The notes under the pieces are model-generated. The model was not told the DNA's origin. It did no database searches and saw only the letters and a list, made by a program, of their open reading frames with translations. 64,000 nt of DNA from NCBI GenBank assembly GCA_963921825.1, contig OY997591.1:49683825-49747824 (forward strand). The letters run 5' to 3'. Positions 37,201 to 49,200 of the stretch are shown in pieces (position 1 is the stretch's first letter; each line of letters opens with the position of its first letter). A program made the translations under genes and the position numbers. Source of the DNA: Erodium maritimum (Eukaryota; Streptophyta; Magnoliopsida; Geraniales; Geraniaceae).

Positions 37201-40200
37201 TCTTCACTTAAATTCATATGTGAACAATCCACGATAACTTCGTATTCCTTATCAGACATTACACCATGCAATAAACCAATCTGCACAAGTCATTCAGAAT
37301 AATTAGCTGAAAAATATAACCCGGATGAGAAAATATAACCGCCAAACTTACTAATTGGTTACAGACGGAAAACAACTTTTGAAAGGAAAAAAAACATGCT
37401 TCACACTACATTGTGTGTTGGACACTGTTCACAGTTAATAAAACTAATGAAAATTCTATTTCCGTCAGCCACATCTCCCTTAAAGCCCTTATGAGTTGTC
37501 CAATACACAGTATTGTATCTAAGACATCACTTAATTTTAAACGCAAACAAGATCAGGCACCAAAACATACCAGGTCAAGTAAATGCAAATATAAGAAAGC
37601 CATGTAGGAAATCAAAAAGGAAAGAATTAAAAATATTTCACTGTAAAAATAAAATACGACCCACCAATTAAAATATGCTTACACATTCCTCAAATAATTT
37701 TAAGATAAGTGTGATAAATTGTTAGACATATAGCAAGAAATCTTCCTACTAAAAAACCACGATCAGGCACAGAGAGTTAAATATACTAAAGAAGAATATG
37801 AATGTCGGAACAACACCTTTGCTTCAATAGAAACCGTTGGAACTTGTCGGAAGACATCCCTCAAACTTCGGCGTACATAAACATCAAATCCATGGCTTTC
37901 CCTTATCACTGGTTTACCAAGGCATCCATTAATTCCAACACACATGTTCATTCCTATAAGCTGCAACTCCAAAGTGATAGTTTAGTGTTATAAATTGCAA
38001 GTGTGTAACAATAAAGAATGACTTACCTCAAAATGAAGAACATCAACGTGGACTGCCGAAGGATCTTTCTCTGGGCATCCATGCCAAATTAACTCATTTG
38101 TCACACGCAGTTGACCCATATCAAACTGAATAGAACTGCAACAACAAAAAATGTGGGAAAAGTAATAAGCATCAGAGAATTTTTTTATAATCTTGAAACC
38201 ACTAGCACTGAATCACACACAACAAAACCAGCTAGGCTCAAAGCCAAAACTCTGGAAACCCAGGTGAAAAAGTTGAGAGGAAACATAAAGAGGAGCATAA
38301 CAAGAAATGTAGCATGTCTTATTGATAAGTTAAAACTCCATATAAATGGTGATGTTTGAAGCCAAATATTGCATGTCTTGTTCATAAAATTCCAACACAG
38401 TTTCATATCACTGTAAGTAGAAATGTGTGTAACCGAACAATTAAAACTTCAAAAACGCAGGGCCAAGATTCATAAACTTAAGTGAAGTAATAGGCACTGG
38501 TGAGGAAATATACTAACTCTTTACTCATTGAGTTTCTTGGAATAATGATTATTGGTGTGTCAAAGTAAAGGTCCAGCTTTAGTGCTGTGGCTCCATCAAT
38601 CTCACGTTTCTGAACCAACCACTCAAAGTCACCAACTTTATCAACAAGTTTGATTGATTCTTCAGTACCTGGTGTTGCAAGTTCCGTGAAGTAAGCAGTT
38701 AACTGCAAGCATGTATTCATGAATTTTGTCAAACTCAGAATACCACAAACTTAATGATAAGTTGAGGAGTTACCATACTTACCTCTGTAACAAACCTATA
38801 AAGGAAAACAATGCGAACAGCAGAAAGTTGACCATTCAAGCTAAAGTCATATCCTTCATAATCATCGTCTTCGGCACTATAAGAGTCAAATTTGAACTGG
38901 AAGAGAAAAGAGGAAAGAGAAGTTAGGAAGAGACAAAAAATATAGAATATAAATCAAAAATACATTGACAAGGAGTGAAAAAAATACCTTGATGAGTGAA
39001 CATTCCTCCTCAGGATTACGTATATCACAAAGCCATCCCCAACAGTGGTCTGAACCAAGCCACATGTCACAAACTCGGAGATTTCCTAACTTACCTTCAA
39101 CTGACATAGAACACGGGTAGACCTACCAAAGAAGAAAAAAAACTGGGTAAAGGAGAAACAAGAAAATATGAAAATCAAAGTTGGAATTAAAACTGAAATT
39201 CATTCAATATATGAAAAAAAATGCTAAAATAACACTGCACCCTCATAAAAAGAGAACTACTGTTTCTCATATGCTTTTTACATCAACGATAGTATATATC
39301 AAATCATGTAAGCAAATATTGGAACAGAAACCTGAAAAAAAAAGTAGTACGAGAAGAAACATTCCAAATACCTTATAATCCAACAAGAAACTTTCCTGCA
39401 CAAACATTGCTAGCTGAGAACCATCTTCTTTATTAAGAAACACGGTAACACTCTTGATATTCATGTTTAAACAAAACACAACACGACCTTTACCAAACCC
39501 CAACAACCCTTTAATATGCCCATTTTCCTTGGCATTCTCCTTGCTATCAGATGAAATATCATCTGAATTTTTAGCCTTTTCAGTATCACTCGATGAAGAA
39601 CTGCAATGGTTGAGATCACTGCCTAAGCCAATTAACGCAACAAGGGTTGGTCTGCTGAAATTAAATTCAAGTTGGGACATGCAAAAAGTCATCTGAAAAA
39701 GTTAAGTTGAATAGATTAGTATAGTAAACCAACAAACATATAGAAAGGACGCTTGACAGTACCGGTTTTCTAGGCGCAATTAAGGTACCTGTGTATCTAT
39801 TCCATCATAATTAGGAGAGTCAGAACTCTTCTTTGCAAAGGTAACGCTCACAAAATCATTACTCTCATCATGTGCTTCATAGAGTATGTCACCAGAAATG
39901 CCTTTAACTGGATCTCTTTTGTGACTTGAGCCATAAGGAGACTCAACTCCAGCAGAATCTGAAAAGTCCCACGTCATTGCAGAGATATCCATATTGTGAG
40001 GAGAAAAGCTTGGTTCTGACAAAGACAAAAAATCTGATACAGCATCCGTGAAGTTATCATTGTCTTCTGGCGATTGCTTAGGTATCTCCCTCTCATGCAC
40101 GCAAGAATCAAAAGTCTCAATAGAAGAATCTACATTCTCATTCTTCAGAACAGAAAGGGCTAAATACTGGAGGTTCATGGACTGACGACCTTGAAATTCA

Positions 40201-43200
40201 TCTTTAATTTTCAGAGAGTGCAACTTCATCTTGACTGCCAAGTCACCTTCCCAACGAATTATGTTCACCTGTCCAATGATATGCGTAAGCCCAAAGTGCA
40301 CAGATTTCAACTGAAAATTATGTTCAAACACTCATGATCAAGTAAAAATTTAGTCATAAGTACCAAATTCATCTTTAAATACACCCACAGACAGTTTCTG
40401 TTAGAATACTGTAAAACTAGGAAATATGGAGAATATATTGATGATAACTTGATACAAAGAACAAGGGCAGCTCTCTATTTATAGAGAGTAACACTAGCAT
40501 CTAACTAAACTCTTCACCTCCCACCCACTCAATTAATAGTAGACTCTTCACCTTCTAACTACCTAATTAATAATAGACTCTTCAACTACTCATCATTAAT
40601 TCATATTCTAACACTCCCCCTCACGTGCAAGCCGATAACACAACAAGTCTTGCACGTGACAGTAACAAACATCATTCCCACATAAGCTTAACATACACGC
40701 TTGGACACACCATTGGAGTTGAGTTTTACCGATGCACACTTGGGCATCCTAGAGCAGAGACAGAGACAGAGACAGGTTGACTACACACCGGGGCAAACCA
40801 ACCGCAACACACTTGGGTAGCTCGTCTCTCAACAATACCGCTACACACCTGGGTAGCACGTCTCTCAACAATAACCGCTACACACCTGGGTAGCATAATC
40901 TAACAAATATCTCAAAATCAAAGGTAGTACAGCTGAAAAACAACTTGAGAATGCACTGGGGTGATGTCAGAACGTGGCTGGTACTGTTCACGGCAGCAGG
41001 TACTGTTCATGCCATCGGTACTGTTCACGGCGAGGTACTGTTCACGGCGGCAGAGCAACAGGCAGTTCAAGAAAAATACTTATCGCCACGTGTGCTGAAG
41101 AGGAAGAGGGGATGCTCACTGTGTAACGCCTTGTGAATGCCTTGCCCACTCGTTACATTCATAAACTAACGAGTGGGCAAAGCCACAAAAACCTTAGAAA
41201 GCTTACCAAAGCTATGATACCATGTAAAACTAGGAAATATGGAGAATATATTGATGATAACTTGATACAAAGAACAAGGGCAGCTCTCTATCTATAGAGA
41301 GTAACACTAGCATCTAACTAAACTCTTCACCTCCCACCCACTCAATTAATAGTAGACTCTTCACCTTCTAACTACCTAATTAATAATAGACTCTTCAACT
41401 ACTCATCATTAATTCATATTCTAACAAATACACACATTAAAACCTCTGGACCTGAAAAATGCTGCAATATTACCAGGCACATAGTAGATGCCCCCCTCAA
41501 TGAGGCGGACTGGAATTTTGCATATGCGCTGGAGTTCACATGAAGCGGGTGCAGGGGAGACCCACATAGACCACATTAGCTATTATACCATGCAGATTTT
41601 AATCTAAACAATACACACATATCGGGTTGTTACCGTTATCTATAGATCACGTGCAGAAAAGTTAGCTTAATAGTTGTTACCATTATGTGTCGGTCACGTG
41701 CAGAAAAGTTAGCTTAATCTAAAATCTTAATTGTTGTTACCGTTATGTATTGGTCACGTATAGAAAACTACCCTCAACTTACTAGACAAAATTTAGGCCG
41801 AATTTTCGATATCTTTGCCTTATTTTTCAATTCTTAAAGCATGTAAATGGTCTGTGATTGAAAATTAACCCTAACTTTTAAAAAAAACAAATAATAAACA
41901 AAAAAATTGAACACAGAGTAAATATTAATTTTGGAAGGAAAAAAATTGAATATTAATTCTCCAAAAATAATTATTGTAAAAATTAAAATAAATGCAAGGT
42001 TCAACTTCTTTGGAAGCACAACCGACAAATTGGACTCTCTCGGTGTCCGCCGATGTGGATTCGCTATGCGGCTTTCCAGCTTCGGTTGAGTCAATTTGCA
42101 TGTAGTTCTGTTCCTAGCAAGGTACCGGCAAGAGATCAGCCACCCGACTGCTTGAATCGGAAACTAGCCACAACTTTCTTGGCTTCGGGAAGAGTTTGCC
42201 TTCTACGACTCAAGGTAAGGATTTAGGGTTATGTTAAGGTATATGGTTACTTTAGGGATGTTTTACAGTTTAGGGGATCAACCGCATAAAACTGAATCAA
42301 CGACCACAAAGCTACGAGAACTCAAGGCCGTCTGCAAGTTTCCGGTCGCCAATGCTCATAAGGCATGTAAATGATATGTGATCAATTCATAGAGCAAGTC
42401 GATGAATGTTCATCTATAGGAGCTAATAAATGTAAATTTACCATGTTTCTACTCGATTTTGTTCCCATTTAGCATAAACTATGTGCTTTATTTTGTTTTT
42501 ATTTTCCTCTTCTTTTTCGTCATCTTTTCTATGTTTTTCCTCCATCGCAGGTATCGTATTGGGAGCTCTTGAGCAGAAAAACTGGAATAGGAACTCAAGA
42601 GCCAAGTCAAGTTAAGGACGAACAAAGCAGCTGATGTCAACGGCTGACCCTGAAGCTCCACGCCGAGGAACCCTTACCCTCCACATCGTGGAGCTAAAGA
42701 CATGTGGCAGCATCAAGATGAAAGATACTCGGACAGAGGATGCACTAGGGTTTTATTGGGATTAAGGCGCAACTTGCTCCACGCCTTGAAGTCACCAGAC
42801 TTCCCTCCACGTTGTGGATGATTTGAGTACACACCGTAGAGGCCAACGTATGAACGATGTGAAGAGACACCATACATATTGTGTAAGGTTGTCAGATAAA
42901 GCATGTACATTAAAGGCTTGAGCTTGGAATTGAGGGAATTCCACACATTTTGAGGCAACTAGTAAGGTGTACTACTTGGTCTTAGTCTAAAGTTAAGAGG
43001 AGACATCTTATTCTTGAAGAGAGTTATCCTTACCTTTGGAGGCCAGTTAGAGCAACAACAACACGAGAGGTACAAGAAAAAGAATAAAAGGGAGCAAGAG
43101 CTTGTAGAGTGTTCTCAAACTAGAAAGAGCTTGTAGAGTGTTCTCAAACTCTTAACTCTCATTTTTTCAAAATTCTTGTACCACAGATTGGTTGTACTGA

Positions 43201-46200
43201 GACATTGTTAATTCTGTTGTACAACCGTCATTTCTCATAACATATGATGCTATGATATATGGATTATTGCTATTTGCTTCGAGTTATTGTATTTTCCATG
43301 TGAAATTTGGTATTGATTCAAGTCTTCAACCTTTTACATTTTCTTTCAATGTTATCTAAGTCAAATTCATGATTTAGGTTAATATGAGGTTGTTGGTGTC
43401 ATGACCCAACAAAGAGTTGGTCTACGCTACGTTTATAAATTGTCTAGGTGATTGATACAAATTTCTCATTAGACTTAGCGTATGAACTTCAGTCGTCTTG
43501 CTAGATCGTCATAAAAGTTGAAATTACATCATGTTCACACACACAAGTATTTTTATCTGATCTATCTAATTCACCTTAAATTGTTTGCACTTTTATATCC
43601 TTGATTCGAAACGCATACTCTTTCTAGCTAGTGATAGACCTTCTTTATCTCCTCAATATAGTATCTCTAGAGGTCGTGGAAGCACCACCCCTATTTTCAT
43701 TCACCTAACAGATTATGGGAAAAATGAATAAATAAAAGCTAACCTAGGATAACGACAGCTATAGATTATAGTGTTTCTAGATTCACGGCCCACCACTTCC
43801 TTGTGGAGTCGACCGTTACCGTACTATGAACTATACTGTTTGTTTGAGTGTCGTATGAGTTTATAAAAATTAAAATCCAATGTGTGCCCATTGCCTTGTT
43901 CAACAACCAACAACTAACCACCTACTCGACAAATCTATATTTTGGTGTTGAGATTGTACCCGATAACGTTGTTCCGAGAAATGATATCTAGGTCAGTTTG
44001 TCTTCTTTTTTTAAATAAATCAAGATTTAAAATAAACTTTCATAAAAAGATTAAAACTATTTGAATAATAATTAAAAGGAAATATTTAAAAATCGAAAAT
44101 TTATAAAACGAATTAATGATTTTTCTAAAAATAGTAAATATAAATTATAAAGTAAAAAATAAAAATCGAGATATAGAAGAATTAAAATTGGAAAAAGAAA
44201 AAAATATTAATTAAAATTTAGGGATAATTGTCTAAAACTACCCTAAAGTTCCGTCCACAAACGAGTTGATGCACAAAGTTTCGTCCACGCTGTGTGGCTA
44301 CCCTGAAGTTTTGTCCACGACTTTTTTAGTTTAGACGTAATAGGGATGTTCAGAATGATGTTCTGGGGCCTCTGGCAGTGCTTCCTCGATTGAACGGAAG
44401 CGTGGACAAAACTTCAATGCATCCACAAAAGCGTGGGCAAAACTTCAATGCACCCACAAAAGCATGGACAAAACTTTAGGGTAGCCACAAAGCGTGGACA
44501 AAACTTTGTGCATCAACTCGTTTGTGGACGAAACTTTAAGGTAGTTTTGGACAATTATCCCTAAAATTTATTATGAATTGTTTAGAAATTAACGATGGAG
44601 AATGTAAAATAGCCTTTCAACTCATAAGGATAATTTAATTTGAAACGGAAAAGGTTAAATAGTCATTTTACGTCATTCTGTTAATTATTTAACACCATTT
44701 GAAAAAAAAAATCGTGGACAGAACAAAAGGATACCGAATTGAACATTTTGAAACAGATGAGACATTAAGTTTCGTGGACAAGGGACAAAACAGTAATTTA
44801 GTCTTAAGAGACTTTTAAAGTTTCCCCTCTCTCCTTTTTTTTCTCGCAGCCTCCATTTCCAAAACCCCGTTTCCAACTTTTCCTCAACTCTATTGTGACA
44901 ATAGATCTGTAGTCTGCATCGCTCATAATCCAGTCCAACATGACCAGACAAAGCATGTGAAAGTTGATCGACATTTCATAACCTAGACGCTTGAGAAAGG
45001 ACAAACGTGCACGCCATTTGTTCTATTTATAGAACTAGCAGATTTTCTTACAAAGGGATTATACATACAAAAATTTGATGATTTTCTAACTAAGTTGGGT
45101 AAGAGACATTTGCACCAACTTGAGAGGAGTGTTAAATTTTATTTATTATTTATTACTTCTTACATTTAAGTTTTAAACATAAGATGCAAATAGATGTTAG
45201 CTATATAGGATTAGATAAAGATGATGTATTAATTTAGAAAATCGTTAACTTGTAACCCTATATATACTCTAATATGTGAATAGAGAAAAATATAATGAAA
45301 TAACACATTTGCTATTACCGCAATATGAGAAGAAATTGATATACTAACCTTTGCCCCTCCAAAAAGAACCTCTACAATAAGAACCTCCTCAAGATGCTCT
45401 TCATGTCTTACACAACTCTGTAAAACAATATGCAGTTATGTCACTCAATCAATAAAATGTGTCTAGCTAGCACTATGCGAAACCAGTATCATGTATTTGA
45501 GCAATTTGATAAATGAGTCCACTATGATCTGTTAAATATATTAAACAATTAAGTCTAACCGACCTTTCCATACATAAATAACTTTGATTCAACCAACGTC
45601 CCATTGATGACAATGTCAGCAGTTCTCAACTTTGTGGCATGAGATTCGTCCAACTCAATGCCACTATCACTTAATTCATCAAGTAAATTAGCAGACGGAG
45701 GAGCCTGCACACAACGTAAACATATTTTCCAATTGTAAAAAGCTAAGAGATGAATCAGACAAATAACATGGATTCTTAGGAAATCATATCATACTGAAGC
45801 TTTATATATGGCTTTGACTAGTCCTTGTAACCAATTGTTCTTCGCATCCATATCTTGAAACTCTATCACCCATGTACTAGATGACTCCAAAGCCTGGAAA
45901 AAAGAACGAAAGAAAAAAATGTATTATTCATGCCAATGAAATAAAATGAATGTCAAAATAGTGTCCACAAGCATTCTGGACATCCTATATGTCCAGAATC
46001 TGTTGCTTGGTTCCTAGTCTTGGGAGTGTTACGAGAATTTAATTCGAGTATTGCTTCTGTAATGACTTACGCACCATGATGTTGGAATGAAAAATACTAA
46101 CAGATGGAACATTTTTTTATTTTTGTTTACCTCAATAAATCTTTGATTATCATTCCATATTAACAGTTTATAAGTCTTCAATTCATAGCTTTAGTTTGCT

Positions 46201-49200
46201 CTAGTTATTTACTTCAGTCGGACTGTGTATGTAAAAGCAAAATCTAGGTAGATACAAGATTAATGCATGAACTGATATCATTATTACAACTTATTAACCA
46301 AATTAGAATGTAAAACTGAATTGGCTAGGCAATACACATCATGTAGTAAATTCGTGTGTAAATGTATAACATATCCCCATCCAAATGTATCCCACAAAGA
46401 CACTGATGCGTAGTAAAACGAAATGAAACTAAAATCCTAAATCCAATGACAAGTTCTTTTGAAGCATTCTATCCAACATTGGCCATAATTTCCAAGAGGG
46501 AACTGAAACAAAAGCTTTGCCCAAAAAATACTCCAACAAGCATACATGCATAGGACACAGCCAACAACCAGACAGAACTAACTCCCCACAGTATCAGCAA
46601 TTGAAGCAAGAGGAAGGGCAGTGACAATATAAGAACTCCCAGTTCCCAGCATATACTAGAAAATGCACCGCACAAAGAAATCCATGGAGATTTGTTTTAT
46701 ATTGCATTTGCATAAACTAAAATGTGTACTTAGATTTTGTATGGACAAGGTATGGAAGAACAAAACTAAAGCCACAAACACCTTCAAAGAACAATTGAAA
46801 GAAGGCAAGTGTCAAGTAATAACAGACTTGATCAATCCAGGTCTCACATTCACTCTATAGTTTAAAATAACTAAACTCACCTTCTGATTTTCCATCCCTC
46901 TGAAACTAACAGCAATACAAAACTCAGAACCGCCAACATTCCCAGAAGGAACCTCAAATACCTGTCTACTGGCCAAACTGCAATTTTCCAAAACAGGTAT
47001 ATAAACTGACAATGTACAAAAGTAACAATGGAGAATTTCTTAAAACTACCGCAATAGGTTACACACAAACAAAAATCTACCCACTAACAAAATGTGAACT
47101 TTAAACTACCATTTTGTTTCAGAATGTTACATTCTTTGAAACTCTGTTAAAATGGATGGAAATGACAATATTCTATTAAAATGAATAAAATATATTATTA
47201 TTTTTTAAACTATCCCTTGAATTTAAAAAATTGTGAAATGTCAAAATTACCCTTGTAAGAGAAAAGAAGGATGATCAGTACTGTTAGCATGATTTGCGAA
47301 GGAGCACCAATTCTGGTTCGAGCCCTCAGCAAAAGATCTGGCGATTCTATTCGAGCTTGATGGTTAGGCTAGTTCGTCACACGGTCTACCAACACCTCAA
47401 CAACTGTCGATCTCAGCTTTCTTCAATAAAAACTCAGCCACCGCCGACACAGTGAAAGGATGCAACTCTTTAGGTCGACGTGCTTTTTTTATTGTCATCA
47501 TCATCGACCTCATAACTTCATCTGGTTCATCCTCCATCATCATCGATTTTGTTAGGTGTGTCAACACATGTGATTCACTCGTCCCACATCGGATATTTAC
47601 GGAATAAACATAGACTTAATATACATCTTGGATTCATGACTTGCTACGCTAGTCTTTTGGATCAAGTGAGGGACCAATGTGTATATCATGGGCTTTTGTT
47701 GTGTGTTTCTCCTTATGTAGACCCGGTTCTCCCAACAGTGGTATCAGAGCCTGGTTTTGTGTACTCTCCCAGTAAATGGGTCGGGATAAATCTCTTAAGG
47801 CTAAGAAGACCTGAAACCATGACCGCTACTTCTCATGGATGTGAGTCTAGATATGATGAAGTGAGCTCATTAGGGACTGAGTAGAATAAATATAAAGTTG
47901 GGGTTAGAAGTGCGATCAACCTGGCTTTTGTTAAAGTGCATAGCCGGAATATGGAAGCTTCCCTTATTCAAATTAGGAATAATTGTCCAAAACTACTCTA
48001 AAGTTTCGTCCACAAACGAGTTGATGTACAAAGTTTCGTCCACGCTGTTTGGCTACCATGATGTTTTGTCCACGACTTTTTTAGTTTTGACGTAATAGTG
48101 ATGTTCAGAATGATGGTCTGGGGCCTCTGAGCAGTGGTTCCCGGATTGAATGAAAGTGTGGACAAAACTTCAATGCACCCACAAAAGCGTGGGCAAAACT
48201 TCAATGCACCCACAAAAGCATGGACAAAACTTCAGGGTAGCCACACAGCGTGGACAAAACTTTGTGCATCAACTCATTTGTGGACGAAACTTTAGGGTAG
48301 TTTTGGACAATTATCCCTTCAAATTATGGAAGAACCAACTTAGGGAAACAAGAGAGTCGGCCAAATGAGGGATTCGGCCCCCTTGCGTGTGGGCCAAGTC
48401 GCGTAGCCAGCCATGGGCCATGGCTTCGCAGGCCAACGAGGTGCTAAGGCGTGCGGGTCTTCTCATCCGTGCGGCACCGGTTCTGGCGAGACGGGCCGAA
48501 GCCCCGTTGTGGCTAGCGCAAGGGGCTCGATCCTCTTCGGGCTTCCTTGCTTGCTTCCGGACGGGCCAAGCCAGGCCCGCACAGTCAGAATGATTCGTGT
48601 CGAGGCTTGGCCCGGGCGAGTGGACAGGCTTGAGGCCCTGTCCGGCCGGGTGGGGATGCCGCGGTTCAATTCCTTCCGAGGAACCTCTTTGGGGCGTCAC
48701 AGTCTCCCCCACCTATTCCGCAAGCAGCGAAGGGCGCCGTCTATGTTGATGAGGGTTCTTCGGTCATCGTGGAGTCGGAGAGTCGGTCGTCCTAGTACTT
48801 ACGAGGAGTCGGAGAGTCGATCGTCCCGGTACTTTCGGGTGGCGGATGTCTTCCTGAAGTATTCCAATCTTCGTCTTCAACTCTGGCGTAGTAAGTCCAT
48901 CCTATGAGTTGTCCGTCATGGGTAGGTGTTGTGCCGAGAGCAACTCGGGGACGTTTGGCATGAGTAGTGATGCCAATAGCGGGATGCAATAAAATCCCTC
49001 GGTCTTGATGAAGTTTCGGTCTAAGACTAGATTCACTCCGGTTATTGTGGCTATGTAGAAATCTACATAACCAATCCAACCGTCGATCTCTATCACAGCG
49101 GATGTGACTCCTTCTGTCTACACACATCGAGAGTTGACCATCATGTAGGAGGCGTCGTCTGGCATGACTTGGATACCCAAGCGATCGGCTTCTTCCTTCC

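Noticed and set aside
38511-38518. Alternative donor GTAAAG in exon 38518-38702
   Set aside because: Using it would break the phase with the next exon; GTTAGT a few bases downstream keeps the frame and matches the family sequence.
48311-48907. GC-rich open frames up to 164 codons on both strands
   Set aside because: Inside the LTR element 47550-50319, open in several frames at once because of composition, with no recognisable domain.
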